DNA of 64,000 nt from Proteobacteria bacterium 005FR1 (GCA_026192395.1 WACF01000001.1:3346309-3410308), one strand, 5' to 3'; positions 45,608 to 55,346 are shown, counted from the first letter of the stretch. Numbers and translations: made by a program. Notes: a model not told the origin generated them from the sequence alone.

Positions 45608-45675
45608 TGAACCTCCACGGCCGTAAGGCCACTAGCACCTGAAGCTAGCGTGTCTACCAATTTCACCACCTGGGC
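45589..45675 (-). tRNA. tRNA-Leu, anticodon CAG
   Basis: 87 nucleotides including encoded CCA. The acceptor stem is GCCCAGG with CCTGGGC. The anticodon stem pairs CTAGC with GCTAG around a loop TTCAGGT, giving anticodon CAG. A long variable arm built on GGCC...GGCC and a T loop TTCAAGT are present, as expected for a class II leucine tRNA. It serves as the integration target of the island, whose integrase follows directly. Confidence 0.96.
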
Positions 45676-45917
45676 AATCTTGTTGGTGGGTTTACCTGCC
45701 GATGCTTCTGGCAGTTCAGTGCCGAGCCCCCGACACGCTACGCGTGCCTACGCTCTTTACCTGAGGGAACGCACCACCTGGGCGTGCCACTTGCTCATTC
45801 GTTACCCGTTTTTTCACTTGGGCAACCACCCCGGTATGTCGGGGGTCAGAAGAGGACGCGAATATTAGTGATCGCCACGGTTTATGTCAAACAGTTGCGA
45901 GAGTATTATTGCCCGCT

Positions 45918-48362
45918 ATGTCTGTAAGGAAATCTCAATTGAAAAAATCAAAACAAGACCACCAGGATCCCCACGCCGACCGCGAGGCCGAGCGCTACGA
46001 AAATCCTATCCCCAGCCGCGAGTTCATCCTCGAGCAACTCGATGAAGCCGGCAGTCCCCAGACCCATGAAGCCCTTTGCGAGCGCCTGGACCTGCGCGAT
46101 CCGGATTCCATCGAGGCCCTGCGCCGGCGCTTGCTGGCGATGGAGCGAGATGGTCAGCTGATCCGCGACCGACGTGCTGCCTATGGCCGGGTGGATAAGA
46201 TGAACCTGCTGCGCGGCATGGTGCAGGGTCACAAAGATGGCTACGGCTTTTTTATTCCCGCGGCAGGTGGTGACGACCTCTATCTCACCTTTCGCCAAAT
46301 GCAGAAGGTTTTCGACGGCGATGAGGTGCTGGTGCGCCCGGCGGGCTACGGCTTCAAGGGTCGCCGCGAAGCGGTGATCATCGAAGTGCTGGCCCGCAAC
46401 ACCAAGGAAATCGTCGGCCGCTATTACAAGGAAAATGGCATCAAGTTCGTCCGTCCGGACAATCCCCGCCTGACCATGGATGTGATGCTGCCGCCGGATG
46501 AAGCGGTGGAGGCCAAAGACGGCCAGTACGTGGTGGTGGAAATCATCCAGCAGCCCGGACGCAAGCACCCGCCGGCGGGTCGCATCATTCAGGTACTGGG
46601 CGACCATATGGCGCCGGGCATGGAAATCGATGTGGCGGTGCGCAGTCACGGCATTCCCCACGTCTGGCCTCAGGATGTATTGGAGCAGGCAGAGGGATTC
46701 GCAGACGAGGTCCGGGAGGAGCACAAGCAACACCGGGTGGATCTGCGCAAGCTGCCCTTTGTGACCATCGATGGCGAGGATGCCCGGGACTTCGATGATG
46801 CGGTGTACTGCGAGAAAAAGCGCGGCGGCGGCTGGCGTTTGTGGGTGGCGATCGCCGATGTGTCCAGCTATGTGGAACCCGGCTCACCCCTGGACCGCGA
46901 GGCGCAGCAGCGCGGCACATCGGTCTACTTCCCCGATCACGTCATTCCCATGCTGCCTGAGGCTCTGTCCAACGGGCTGTGTTCGCTGAATCCGCAGGTG
47001 GACCGGCTGGTGCTCACTTGTGAGATGACGGTGAGCGCGACCGGGCGGATTACCGGTTACAAGTTTTTTGAGGGGCTGATTTATTCCCATGCACGCCTGA
47101 CCTACAACAAGGTCTGGCAGATGCTGCAGGAGCGGAATGAGACCGAGAAAAGCGCGCTGCGCAGCCAGTACAAGCACGTGGTGAAGCACGTCGATGAGCT
47201 GCACAACCTTTTCCTGGCGCTTCGCGAAGAGCGGGAAAACCGCGGCGCGATCGATTTCGAAACCGTGGAAACCCGGATCATCTTCGACGAGAACCGCAAG
47301 ATTCAGGAGATCGTCCCGGTCCAGCGCAACGACGCGCATAAACTGATCGAAGAATGCATGCTCGCCGCCAACATCTGCGCGGCGCGCTTCATCGAAAAGC
47401 ACGAGCTGGAGGGACTCTACCGCGTTCACGAAGGACCAGACGAGGAGAAGCTGGAGAGGCTCCGCGAATTTCTGGCCGAGCTGGGTCTGTACCTGCCCGG
47501 CGGTCGCAAGCCAAAGCCCGAGCATTATCAGGAAGTCATGGAGATGATCCAGGGGCGGCCGGATGCGCAAATGATCCAGACGGTCATGCTGCGTAGCATG
47601 CAGCGGGCGGTCTACCAGCCGGTGAACGAGGGTCACTTCGGGCTCAACTATCAAGCCTATACTCACTTCACCTCGCCCATCCGGCGCTACCCGGATTTGC
47701 TGACCCACCGCGCCATTCGCGACGTGATTCGCTCCAAGCAGCCATCCAGAAACGTAAAGCGGGTTGAGGGCGCCGAGCCGATTCCGCGGCAGAAGATCTA
47801 CCCCTATGACATGAACGCCATGCTCTGGATGGGCGAGCACTGTTCACTCACCGAGCGGCGCGCGGACGAGGCCACCCGCGACGTGGTGAGCTGGCTCAAA
47901 TGCGAGTTCCTGCAGGATCACGTGGGAGATACCTTCGACGGCGTGGTGACCAGCGTGACCGGCTTCGGTCTCTTCGTTGAGCTGAAGGATCTGTATGTGG
48001 AGGGCCTGATTCACGTCACCTCGCTGCCGCGGGACTACTATTTTTACGAGCAGGCCCAACACCGGCTGGTGGGCGAACATACCCGGCAGGTTTTCCGACT
48101 TGGGGATGAGCTGCTGGTGCAGGTGGCCGCGGTGAACCTGGAAGAGCGCAAGGTGGATTTCGAGCTGATCGAGACCAAGAGCCGGGTGAACAGGATCTCC
48201 AAAAAAGATGCCGATCGCATCGCCAAGGATCGCGGTAAACCGGAGCGTGCCAAGAAAAAAGGCGGTAAGAAACCCGAGCAGGCCGCCAGCGAAGGTAGAA
48301 AAGGGGAGCGTGCCGGCGGGAGTAAGGGTCGGCCTGGCAAGGGCAAGCGACGTCGCCGATGA
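45918..48362 (+). CDS. rnr: Ribonuclease R
   Basis: 814 residues from the ATG at 45918; an in-frame TTG nine bases upstream is less likely. The order is an N-terminal winged-helix region, cold-shock/OB domains, the RNB catalytic core with D-G-E-D-A-R-D-F-D-D-A-V near residue 285, an S1 domain with D-G-V-V-T-S-V-T-G-F-G-L-F-V, and a lysine-rich tail. It degrades structured RNA from the 3' end and acts in rRNA and tmRNA quality control. It overlaps rlmB by four bases, the common gammaproteobacterial pair. Confidence 0.97.
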   Translation: MSVRKSQLKKSKQDHQDPHADREAERYENPIPSREFILEQLDEAGSPQTHEALCERLDLRDPDSIEALRRRLLAMERDGQLIRDRRAAYGRVDKMNLLRGMVQGHKDGYGFFIPAAGGDDLYLTFRQMQKVFDGDEVLVRPAGYGFKGRREAVIIEVLARNTKEIVGRYYKENGIKFVRPDNPRLTMDVMLPPDEAVEAKDGQYVVVEIIQQPGRKHPPAGRIIQVLGDHMAPGMEIDVAVRSHGIPHVWPQDVLEQAEGFADEVREEHKQHRVDLRKLPFVTIDGEDARDFDDAVYCEKKRGGGWRLWVAIADVSSYVEPGSPLDREAQQRGTSVYFPDHVIPMLPEALSNGLCSLNPQVDRLVLTCEMTVSATGRITGYKFFEGLIYSHARLTYNKVWQMLQERNETEKSALRSQYKHVVKHVDELHNLFLALREERENRGAIDFETVETRIIFDENRKIQEIVPVQRNDAHKLIEECMLAANICAARFIEKHELEGLYRVHEGPDEEKLERLREFLAELGLYLPGGRKPKPEHYQEVMEMIQGRPDAQMIQTVMLRSMQRAVYQPVNEGHFGLNYQAYTHFTSPIRRYPDLLTHRAIRDVIRSKQPSRNVKRVEGAEPIPRQKIYPYDMNAMLWMGEHCSLTERRADEATRDVVSWLKCEFLQDHVGDTFDGVVTSVTGFGLFVELKDLYVEGLIHVTSLPRDYYFYEQAQHRLVGEHTRQVFRLGDELLVQVAAVNLEERKVDFELIETKSRVNRISKKDADRIAKDRGKPERAKKKGGKKPEQAASEGRKGERAGGSKGRPGKGKRRRR

Positions 48363-49162
48363 GCAAGCACTCACATACCTCGAGCTCAGAGCCAGAGCTG
48401 ATCTACGGCATTCACGCCGTGCAGACTCTCCTGAAGAATGCCGCTGACAGGATCCAGCAGCTTTATCTCCTGAGAGGCCGCCGCGATCAGCGTATGAGCA
48501 AGTTGACTGCACTGGCGGAAAAGCAGGGCGTGGCAGTTCAGTACCGCAGCCGCGAGCAGCTGGATGCGATGGCCGAAGGCAATCACCAGGGCGTGGTCGC
48601 GGAATGCTCCCCCGGTGAAGTGCACGATGAGAACTTCCTTAGCCGATTGCTGGATCAGTTGGAGGAAGCCCCTTTTCTGCTGATTCTCGACGGCGTCACC
48701 GACCCGCACAATCTTGGCGCCTGCTTGCGCACCGCTGAAGCGGCGGGAGTGCACGCGGTGATCGCCCCCAAGGACAACGCCGCCAGCATCAATGCTACGG
48801 TTCGCAAAGTGGCCAGCGGTGCGGCTGAGCTGCTGCCTTATGTGCCGGTTACCAATCTGGCCCGCACTCTCAAGTCCCTGCAGGAGCGGGGCATCTGGCT
48901 GGTGGGCACCACGGGCGATACCGACAAATCCCTCTACGACACCGATCTCAAGGGTCCATTGGGCATCGTCATGGGCGCCGAAGGCGAGGGCATGCGCCGC
49001 CTGACGCGCGAGACCTGCGATTATCTGGCCTACATACCGATGATTGGGGGTGGGGTGTCGAGTCTTAACGTGTCCGTGGCGGTGGGCGTTTGTCTCTACG
49101 AAGCCATTCGCCAGCGCGGCGGGAGAGGAGTCTCCAGTCCCCAGTCTCCAGTCTCCAGATAA
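48359..49162 (+). CDS. rlmB: 23S rRNA (guanosine-2251-2'-O)-methyltransferase RlmB
   Basis: 267 residues. It is a SpoU/TrmH-family methyltransferase with the L4-like substrate-binding N-terminus (Y-G-I-H-A-V) and the knotted SAM domain: D-G-V-T-D-P-H-N-L-G-A-C-L-R-T, G-A-E-G-E-G-M-R-R-L and S-L-N-V-S-V-A. The start ATG lies within the rnr stop. The last ten codons (V-S-S-P-Q-S-P-V-S-R) are encoded by a heptamer tandem array and are not part of the conserved fold. Confidence 0.95.
   Translation: MSKHSHTSSSEPELIYGIHAVQTLLKNAADRIQQLYLLRGRRDQRMSKLTALAEKQGVAVQYRSREQLDAMAEGNHQGVVAECSPGEVHDENFLSRLLDQLEEAPFLLILDGVTDPHNLGACLRTAEAAGVHAVIAPKDNAASINATVRKVASGAAELLPYVPVTNLARTLKSLQERGIWLVGTTGDTDKSLYDTDLKGPLGIVMGAEGEGMRRLTRETCDYLAYIPMIGGGVSSLNVSVAVGVCLYEAIRQRGGRGVSSPQSPVSR
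49131..49158. repeat. Tandem heptamer array overlapping the rlmB 3' end
   Basis: Four 7-bp units, three TCTCCAG and one TCCCCAG. They encode the last residues of RlmB, so array length changes the C-terminal tail and stop position. Confidence 0.75.
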
Positions 49163-49230
49163 AATCTATCGCTTTCGAGATTTGCATGAGCCGGAGAATC
49201 CGCGACCACTCAGCGGAGGGCCTACACTTT

Positions 49231-49286
49231 CTGGCGACTGGCGACTGGCGACTGGCGACTGGCGACTGGCGACTGGCGACTGGCGA
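49231..49286. repeat. Tandem heptamer array, eight perfect units
   Basis: Eight uninterrupted copies of CTGGCGA lie between rlmB and rpsF. Perfect identity suggests recent slippage. It lies roughly 150 bases before rpsF, where it could affect the promoter region. The 270-base gap holds no gene. Confidence 0.9.
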
Positions 49287-49434
49287 CTCAATTCCGACTG
49301 GACAGCGGCGCTGTCCGCCCCTAGAATATCGCGCCCCACAGCTGGGTGGTTTTTATTTGGCCAGCCAGCTCTCCTTGCCTCACCGCGATAAGTCAAAACG
49401 ACCGGCGGGAGGCTTCAATCCGTAAGGAGTCACA

Positions 49435-49887
49435 ATGCGACACTACGAAATCGTGTTCCTGGTTCATCCGGACCAGAGCGAACAAGTGCCCGGCATGGTC
49501 GATCGCTACACGGCGATGATCAACGATGCCGGCGGCACCATCCACCGTTTGGAAGACTGGGGTCGACGCCAGCTCGCCTACTCCATCAACAAGATCCATA
49601 AAGCCCACTACATTCTGATGAACGTCGAATGTGATGACGCGACTCTCGAAGAGCTCACCACCAACTTCCGCTACAACGATGCCATTCTGCGGAACATGGT
49701 CATGCGCGTTGATGAGTGCATCACCGAGCAGTCGCCCATCATGAAAGCGGAAAAAGAAAACCGCGAGCGTAAGCGCCCCGAAGGTCGTGGCGAAGGCGAA
49801 GGCCGTGAAGAACGTTCACATCGCGGTCGCTCTGAAGATCAAAGCGAAGCCGAAGAAGAATCCGGCGAAGAAGAGGGTGAGGAGTAA
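49435..49887 (+). CDS. rpsF: 30S ribosomal protein S6
   Basis: 150 residues. The S6 fold is clear from [23 protein letters not shown] and Y-N-D-A-I-L-R. The C-terminus has a roughly 45-residue highly charged tail ending in a run of glutamates, longer than in E. coli. A tail ending in Glu is the substrate type for RimK-like polyglutamylation. AAGGAG precedes the ATG. It heads the rpsF-rpsR-DUF2232-rplI group. Confidence 0.97.
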   Translation: MRHYEIVFLVHPDQSEQVPGMVDRYTAMINDAGGTIHRLEDWGRRQLAYSINKIHKAHYILMNVECDDATLEELTTNFRYNDAILRNMVMRVDECITEQSPIMKAEKENRERKRPEGRGEGEGREERSHRGRSEDQSEAEEESGEEEGEE

Positions 49888-49890
49888 GTC

Positions 49891-50121
49891 ATGGCTCGAT
49901 TTTTCCGACGTCGCAAGTTTTGCCGCTTTACCGCTGAAGGCGTAAAGCAAATCGATTACAAAGATCTGGAAACGCTCAAGGCCTACGTCACTGAGACCGG
50001 CAAAATCGTTCCCAGTCGTATTACTGGCACCAAGGCGCGCTACCAGCGTCAGCTGTCCACGGCTATCAAGCGTGCGCGCTACCTGGCTCTGCTGCCCTAC
50101 ACGGATAGCCACGACCAGTAA
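49891..50121 (+). CDS. rpsR: 30S ribosomal protein S18
   Basis: 76 residues, the standard length. [10 protein letters not shown] begins the protein and the conserved I-D-Y-K-D-L-E-T-L and [15 protein letters not shown] segments follow. It is three bases after rpsF and pairs with S6 on the 30S platform. A GC-rich hairpin (50131-50137 with 50157-50163) after the stop may attenuate read-through to the next gene. Confidence 0.97.
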   Translation: MARFFRRRKFCRFTAEGVKQIDYKDLETLKAYVTETGKIVPSRITGTKARYQRQLSTAIKRARYLALLPYTDSHDQ

Positions 50122-50198
50122 GCTCATCGACCCGCGCGGCTCGCTGAACGCGACCGGCGCGGGCATTTGATTATGCGAATTACCCGGGTAGGACACTA

Positions 50199-51080
50199 GT
50201 GCGCGCCCTTGCAGAATTCATCATGCGCGGGCGGGCGCAGGCAGCGGCAGTTGCGCTGCTGGGCTCCTTCATTCCCCTGGTCAGCTCCAGCACGGTAGCG
50301 CTGGTTTCGCTGCGACGCGGGGGCTACGACGGTTTCTTTGTGATCGGCTGGGCTTTGTTGCCCGCCATCGTAATGACAGTCGCCAGCCCCGACACGCTGC
50401 CGATGACCTTCTACTCGCTTTGCGTTCTGGTAGCCGTCGTTGGCGGCGCTCTGGTTCTGCGAAGCCAGGCGGTCTGGTCGGTAGCGGTGATCAGCTTGGT
50501 CGTGCTCAGTGCGACTGGCGGTCTGGTTTTCGGGGTCACCTTTCCCGAGTTCATCGCTCAGCTGATCGAGGAGATGAACCAGACCCAGCAGCAAATGCAG
50601 GCTCAGCAGGCCGAGAACGCCGAAGCCGCAGCGCAAGTGGAGGTCACTCCGGCGCTGGTCGCCGGCCTGATCGCCGCGCTAGTGGGCTTTAACGCCTTGC
50701 TGGCACTGGTGGTCGGGCGCTGGTGGCAGGCGATGCTCTACAACCCGGGCGGTTTCCGCCAGGAGTTTCACGAGTTTCGCCTCAGCCGTACCCAGGCGCT
50801 GCTCTGCTTCGGTGCCGCGGCCGTATGTATCACCCGCCCCAATTGGCTGTTCTGGGGCATGCTGGCGGCACTGCCCTTGTTCGTGCAGTGTGCAGCAGTG
50901 GTGCATAACCGCATCTACGCCAAGCGTCTGGGTGCACAGTGGCTGGTGCTGTTCTACCTGGTAATGCTGTTTCAGCCCTTTTTTCTGGTGGCCTTCACTA
51001 TCGGCTTTACCGATAGCTGGGTGGACTACCGCCGCCGGATCGGGCCGCAGAGTCCGCGACAACCCGACTCGGACCAGTAA
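50199..51080 (+). CDS. DUF2232 family membrane protein
   Basis: 293 residues from a GTG start behind GGTAGGA. About eight hydrophobic helices are visible, with a glutamine-rich loop (Q-Q-Q-M-Q-A-Q-Q) near residue 130. This is the DUF2232 (YybS-like) integral membrane protein commonly found between rpsR and rplI in gammaproteobacteria. The position is conserved although the function is unknown. Confidence 0.85.
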   Translation: MRALAEFIMRGRAQAAAVALLGSFIPLVSSSTVALVSLRRGGYDGFFVIGWALLPAIVMTVASPDTLPMTFYSLCVLVAVVGGALVLRSQAVWSVAVISLVVLSATGGLVFGVTFPEFIAQLIEEMNQTQQQMQAQQAENAEAAAQVEVTPALVAGLIAALVGFNALLALVVGRWWQAMLYNPGGFRQEFHEFRLSRTQALLCFGAAAVCITRPNWLFWGMLAALPLFVQCAAVVHNRIYAKRLGAQWLVLFYLVMLFQPFFLVAFTIGFTDSWVDYRRRIGPQSPRQPDSDQ

Positions 51081-51143
51081 CATTTTTTTACTTATTTCGC
51101 TGCAGCGACGACTGCGTGCGGAGCAAAGAGCGAGGAGTTAACG

Positions 51144-51590
51144 ATGGAAGTCATTCTGTTGGATAAAGTCGGCAAGCTCGGCGGCATCGGCGACAAGGTT
51201 GCCGTGAAGCCAGGTTTTGGCCGCAACTACCTGATTCCCCAGGGCAAGGCTGTGCCAGCCACTGCGGAAAACCTGAAAGAATTCGAAGCGCGTCGTGCCG
51301 AGCTCGAAGCCGCCGCCGCTGAGAAAGTCGCTGAAGCCGAGAAGCGCGCCGAAAAGCTGCAGGATCTGGTTGTTACCATCACAGCAAACGCCGGCGACGA
51401 AGGCAAGCTGTTCGGTTCCATCGGTACCAAGGACATCGCTGATGCGGTGACCGCAGCCGGCGTAGAAATCGACAAATCCGAAGTGAAGCTGCCGGAAGGC
51501 ACGCTGCGCGAAGTGGGCGAGTACGAGATCGACATCCAGCTGCATGCGGATGTGATGCGTACCATCAAGCTGCAGATCGTAGCCGAGTAA
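51144..51590 (+). CDS. rplI: 50S ribosomal protein L9
   Basis: 148 residues. The N-terminal domain [13 protein letters not shown] and [13 protein letters not shown] are standard. A long connecting helix and C-terminal domain (G-K-L-F-G-S-I-G) follow. It is the last gene of the ribosomal group and is followed by a strong terminator. Confidence 0.98.
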   Translation: MEVILLDKVGKLGGIGDKVAVKPGFGRNYLIPQGKAVPATAENLKEFEARRAELEAAAAEKVAEAEKRAEKLQDLVVTITANAGDEGKLFGSIGTKDIADAVTAAGVEIDKSEVKLPEGTLREVGEYEIDIQLHADVMRTIKLQIVAE

Positions 51591-51674
51591 AGCGTCCCGC
51601 TCCTCAAAAGGGAGCGCGCGCTGATCTTTCGTCCAGCTCTCACGAGCTGGCGCCTCGCTCCAAACCCGTTACAA

Positions 51675-51716
51675 TCTCCTCACCCGGGCGTTCGCGCACG
51701 GGTGAGGAGATTTTTT
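51675..51716 (+). terminator. Rho-independent terminator after rplI
   Basis: A perfect 12-bp stem (51675-51686 with 51699-51710) is followed by six T's. A smaller hairpin lies upstream at 51633-51650. Confidence 0.9.
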
Positions 51717-51814
51717 GTCTGGGCCTGCTATATTTCCAGTCTGCATGGGCTCCGCCCTGCAATCTCCGGATCACCATCCGATCGCATCACTCGCCAGCAC
51801 AATAACTGATCAGC

Positions 51815-53284
51815 ATGTCAATCGAAGCCGAATTGCCCGAAGACTACGACAGCGCTCACCTCGAGGACCACATCCTCGACGACGACCTGTACGGGGCAGC
51901 ACTTGCGGAACTGGAATACCAGAACGGCGACTCGGTCAGCAAAGATCGCCCACTGCCTCATAGCCTTGAGGCGGAGCAGTCGGTCATTGGCGGCTTGATG
52001 CTCGATAACAGCCGCTACGATGCGGTTGCCGAGCTGGTGAGCCCCGACGACTTTTATAAGGACAGTCATCGCCAGATCTTTCGGGTGATGGCGGAGCTGG
52101 CTGACGAGAGCTCCCCGCTCGACGTGGTGACCTTGTCCGAGGCCCTGGAGCGCCATGGTGAGTTGCAGCGGGTGGGCGGAATTGCCTACCTCGCGGAAAT
52201 GGCGACCCATACGCCAAGCGCCGCGAACATCGCCGCCTACGCCAAGATCGTCCGTGATCACGCCACCGTTCGGCAACTGATCGCCGCCGCCAATGAAATC
52301 AGCCGTTCCAGCCTCAATCCCGCCGGTCTCGACTCCGAAGCGCTGCTGCAGCTGGCGGAGCGTCGGGTGGCGGAAATCGTCGAGGACCGTCCGAAAGAAG
52401 GTGGCTTCGCCGGCGTAAACGAATTGCTGAAGGGTGCGGTGGAGCGAATCGACGAGCTATTTTCGTCCGATTCCGACCTCACTGGACTCAGCACGGGTTT
52501 AACCGATCTGGATTCGCGGACCTCCGGCTGGCAGCCCGGCGAACTGATTGTGCTCGCGGCTCGTCCATCGATGGGCAAAACCGCGCTGGCGCTCAACTTC
52601 GTAGAGAGCGCGATCCTCAAACAGGACAAGCCCGTCCTGGTCTTTAGTATGGAAATGCCCGCACAGTCCCTGGTGGTGCGGATGTTATCGAGCATCGGCC
52701 GTATCAATCAGGGCAAGATCCGCAACGGCAAGCTGACCGAAGAAGACTGGCCGAAACTGTCGGCTGCCGTGAGCAAAATGAAAGACCGGCCATTGTTCAT
52801 TGATGATACGCCGGGACTGACACCCCAGGACATGAAGGCCCGCACCCGCCGTATCGCCCGCGAACACGGCAACCCAGCCCTGGTGATGGTGGACTATATT
52901 CAGCTGATGCACACCGGCGGAAACAGCGATGGCCGTACTCAGGAAATCTCGGAGATTTCCCGATCTCTCAAGGGCTTGGCCAAAGAATTCAGCTGCCCGG
53001 TGGTTGCACTTTCGCAGCTCAACCGCGGCGTCGAACAGCGGCCCAACAAGCGCCCGATGAACTCCGATCTCCGGGAATCAGGCGCCATCGAGCAGGACGC
53101 GGACGTAATCCTGTTCATCTATCGCGACGAGTACTACAACGAGGAAAGCCCTGACAAGGGCATCGCCGAACTGATCATCGGCAAACAGCGAAATGGCGAA
53201 GTAGGTACCTGCCGTGCGGCTTGGGTCGGCCATTACACGCGTTTCGAAAACCTGGCACCGGAGTATTTCAGCCAGGATTACTGA
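51815..53284 (+). CDS. dnaB: Replicative DNA helicase DnaB
   Basis: 489 residues. After an acidic N-terminal extension of about 48 residues comes the canonical P-H-S-L-E-A-E-Q-S-V-I-G-G-L-M-L-D opening. The RecA-type domain has Walker A A-A-R-P-S-M-G-K-T-A-L, Walker B M-V-D-Y-I-Q-L-M and the S-D-L-R-E-S-G-A-I-E-Q-D-A-D segment. It unwinds DNA at the replication fork as a hexamer. It is followed by a terminator plus palindromic repeat. Confidence 0.98.
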   Translation: MSIEAELPEDYDSAHLEDHILDDDLYGAALAELEYQNGDSVSKDRPLPHSLEAEQSVIGGLMLDNSRYDAVAELVSPDDFYKDSHRQIFRVMAELADESSPLDVVTLSEALERHGELQRVGGIAYLAEMATHTPSAANIAAYAKIVRDHATVRQLIAAANEISRSSLNPAGLDSEALLQLAERRVAEIVEDRPKEGGFAGVNELLKGAVERIDELFSSDSDLTGLSTGLTDLDSRTSGWQPGELIVLAARPSMGKTALALNFVESAILKQDKPVLVFSMEMPAQSLVVRMLSSIGRINQGKIRNGKLTEEDWPKLSAAVSKMKDRPLFIDDTPGLTPQDMKARTRRIAREHGNPALVMVDYIQLMHTGGNSDGRTQEISEISRSLKGLAKEFSCPVVALSQLNRGVEQRPNKRPMNSDLRESGAIEQDADVILFIYRDEYYNEESPDKGIAELIIGKQRNGEVGTCRAAWVGHYTRFENLAPEYFSQDY

Positions 53285-53346
53285 TCGTCGGCGCCGACAG
53301 GCGTGAGATGTAGACGGTGGGCGTCAGAGGTGAGTGAGATTCAAGG

Positions 53347-53368
53347 GGGCGGCGCTGCCGCCCTTTTT
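53347..53368 (+). terminator. Terminator after dnaB
   Basis: A 7-bp GGGCGGC/GCCGCCC stem with a three-base loop and five T's lies 63 bases after the stop, immediately followed by a palindromic repeat copy. Confidence 0.8.
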
Positions 53369-53370
53369 AC

Positions 53371-53428
53371 GTCATTGCGGCGAAGGCCGGAATCCACGAA
53401 CGGAACCGCCGCATTCCGGCCTGCGCCT
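53371..53428. repeat. Palindromic intergenic repeat, decayed copy
   Basis: It starts GTCATTGCGGCGAAGGCCGG and ends in the inverted arm ATTCCGGCCTGCGCC. The arms match with one mismatch around a shorter loop. Same family as 14135-14215. Confidence 0.7.
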
Positions 53429-53482
53429 TGATCGCGAAGCACCCTCTGGTTAGGGCCTCGTCTGTTATCGCTGAGTGCCTCC

Positions 53483-53713
53483 CTATTCCCGCTTGTGGCT
53501 GTGAGGACCCGGTTTTCCCGGTACTTCATGGTCGGTGTGGTGATCGTCGACGTCGCGGAAACGATCGCCCTTTTCCCAGCCGCCGTCCGGGCGCCGTTGC
53601 TTGCCGCCACCACCCGCATGGCCACCGCCGCCGGAATGCGTGTCGCCCTTGTGGTGAACCTGCTCATGCTCGGGTCCTGGTTGCTTGTTGACCTGTTCTT
53701 TGCGATTGGTCAT
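53483..53713 (-). CDS. Small hydrophilic His/Gly-rich protein
   Basis: 76 residues, with an AGGGGGA eight bases before the ATG. The protein is almost without hydrophobic residues and is rich in His, Gly, Lys and Asp (for example H-S-G-G-G-G-H-A-G-G-G-G, D-D-H-H-T-D-H). This composition suggests a disordered, perhaps metal-binding or desiccation-type protein. It has no recognised domain. The good ribosome site argues that it is real; frames on the other strand here lack one. Confidence 0.5.
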   Translation of the reverse strand: MTNRKEQVNKQPGPEHEQVHHKGDTHSGGGGHAGGGGKQRRPDGGWEKGDRFRDVDDHHTDHEVPGKPGPHSHKRE

Positions 53714-53934
53714 TTGAAATCCCCCTGCTACTGCTTATCGGATGCCTTTCGATAATTGAGCAACCCACATACCAGAATGGTTGCGGAGATTCCTCTGCCG
53801 GCGCTGACGACTGGCGTCTTGATGTTGTGTACAACGGTAACAGCCTTGTGTATTATCGCCGGCCACATTTTGAGCAATGGCGCGCTATACTGGTATTTTG
53901 GTAACATTTCCGCCCCAGTCCAGAGAGCATTAGC

Positions 53935-54786
53935 ATGCAAATCTTCCATCACGTTACTTCGGTGCGAGAGGCACTGGGCAAGGAGCGCGCGGCCGGCAGA
54001 ACCGTCGGTTTTGTTCCCACCATGGGAAACCTGCACCAGGCCCACATCGAGCTGGTGAAGATCGCTCAGCAGCACTGCGACGTGGTGGTGGTCAGCATCT
54101 TTGTGAATCCCCTTCAGTTCGGGCTCCACGAAGATTGGGACAAGTATCCGCGCACCTACGAAGCGGATATCGCCAAGCTGCAAGACGCAAGCTGCGACTA
54201 CCTGTTCTATCCTGACGAAAAAGAAATCTATCCCAACGGTATGGCTGAGCAGACCCGCGTGGTGGTGCCTACCATGACCGATGTGCTGTGTGGCGCCAGT
54301 CGCCCCGGGCATTTCGAGGGGGTTACCACGGTAGTGAGCAAGCTGTTCAACATCGTGCAGCCTGATGAGGCGGTTTTTGGCATCAAGGATTTTCAACAGC
54401 TGGCGGTAATCCGCCGGATGGTGGAAGACTTGTGCATTCCGGTGAAGATCACTGCCGGTGAAATCTTCCGCGAGCCGGACGGCTTGGCGATGAGCTCGCG
54501 CAACAGCTACATCACGCCGGAAGAGCGCCCGCGGGTGAGCCAGCTGAACGAGAGCCTGAACTGGGTCCGCGAGCAGATCGAGCAGGGCAATCGCGAGTTT
54601 CTCGCACTGGAAGCCGAAGCCGTCAAGCAGATTGAGGCAGCGGGCTTCAAAGTGGACTACTTTACGATATCCAGCAGCAGAACCCTGCAGCCGGCCGCCC
54701 ACGACGACACCGAAATCACCATCCTCGGGGCTATGTACACCCAGGCCGCGCGACTGATCGACAACGTGTCGCTGACGCTCGGCTAA
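53935..54786 (+). CDS. panC: Pantothenate synthetase
   Basis: 283 residues. It joins pantoate and beta-alanine with ATP. The nucleotidyl motif [10 protein letters not shown] lies near residue 31, [10 protein letters not shown] near 57, and [10 protein letters not shown] near 183. It precedes panD, which makes its beta-alanine substrate; panB is not in the window. Confidence 0.97.
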   Translation: MQIFHHVTSVREALGKERAAGRTVGFVPTMGNLHQAHIELVKIAQQHCDVVVVSIFVNPLQFGLHEDWDKYPRTYEADIAKLQDASCDYLFYPDEKEIYPNGMAEQTRVVVPTMTDVLCGASRPGHFEGVTTVVSKLFNIVQPDEAVFGIKDFQQLAVIRRMVEDLCIPVKITAGEIFREPDGLAMSSRNSYITPEERPRVSQLNESLNWVREQIEQGNREFLALEAEAVKQIEAAGFKVDYFTISSSRTLQPAAHDDTEITILGAMYTQAARLIDNVSLTLG

Positions 54787-54883
54787 ATACCGGTTGAAGT
54801 TGTGTTGAATAGATGCAAAATAGCGTGGCCCCGGGTTTCGGACTCTGGGGTCGGACTGTTCGAAAGTACCCGATGAGGTCGTT

Positions 54884-55279
54884 ATGATTTCCACATTACT
54901 CAAAGGCAAACTGCACATGGCCACCGTGACCCAGGCCGAGCTCTGGTATGACGGTTCCTGCGCCATCGATGCAGACCTGGTGGAGCTCGCCGGGCTGCGC
55001 GAATTCGAGCAGATCGATATCTATAACGTGAACAACGGCGAGCGCCTGACTACCTATGTGATTCTCGCCGAGCGAGGTTCACGCACCATATCCATGAATG
55101 GCGCTGCTGCCCGGAAAGTGCAGGTGGGCGACCGCATCATCATCGCCGCCTATGGCCAGTTCGATGAGAAAGAAGCGTCGACTTACAAGCCGAAGCTGGT
55201 CTATTTGAACGCCGACAACAGCGTTGATCGCACCGCTAACACCATTCCGGTGCAGTTGAAAGAACTCAAAACCGTTTAG
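54884..55279 (+). CDS. panD: Aspartate 1-decarboxylase
   Basis: 131 residues. It makes beta-alanine from aspartate, using a pyruvoyl group formed by self-cleavage at Gly24-Ser25. That site reads Y-D-G-S-C-A-I-D here, so maturation should be normal. N-G-E-R-L-T-T-Y and E-R-G-S-R-T-I-S are also typical. It follows panC by about 100 bases. Confidence 0.96.
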   Translation: MISTLLKGKLHMATVTQAELWYDGSCAIDADLVELAGLREFEQIDIYNVNNGERLTTYVILAERGSRTISMNGAAARKVQVGDRIIIAAYGQFDEKEASTYKPKLVYLNADNSVDRTANTIPVQLKELKTV

Positions 55280-55287
55280 AGTCTCCA

Positions 55288-55346
55288 GCCTTGATGAAGT
55301 GAGCGGATTCCGGGATACCCTGGCTCGCGCTGTTCTTCATCAAGGC
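55288..55346. terminator. Inverted repeat after panD
   Basis: Perfect 12-bp arms (55288-55299 with 55335-55346) around a 35-base loop start nine bases after the panD stop. It may end the panC-panD transcript, though it lacks a T-run. Confidence 0.45.

Noticed and set aside
45492-45638. Upstream extension of the integrase frame
   Set aside because: It would be translated from the tRNA and attachment site. The ATG at 45491 begins at the conserved N-terminal domain.
49231-49286. Possible CRISPR array
   Set aside because: The repeats are 7 bp and directly tandem without spacers, so this is a simple sequence repeat.
53728-54966. 412-residue open frame on the minus strand
   Set aside because: It covers panC in the opposite direction. 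panC is unmistakable, and this frame has no domain.
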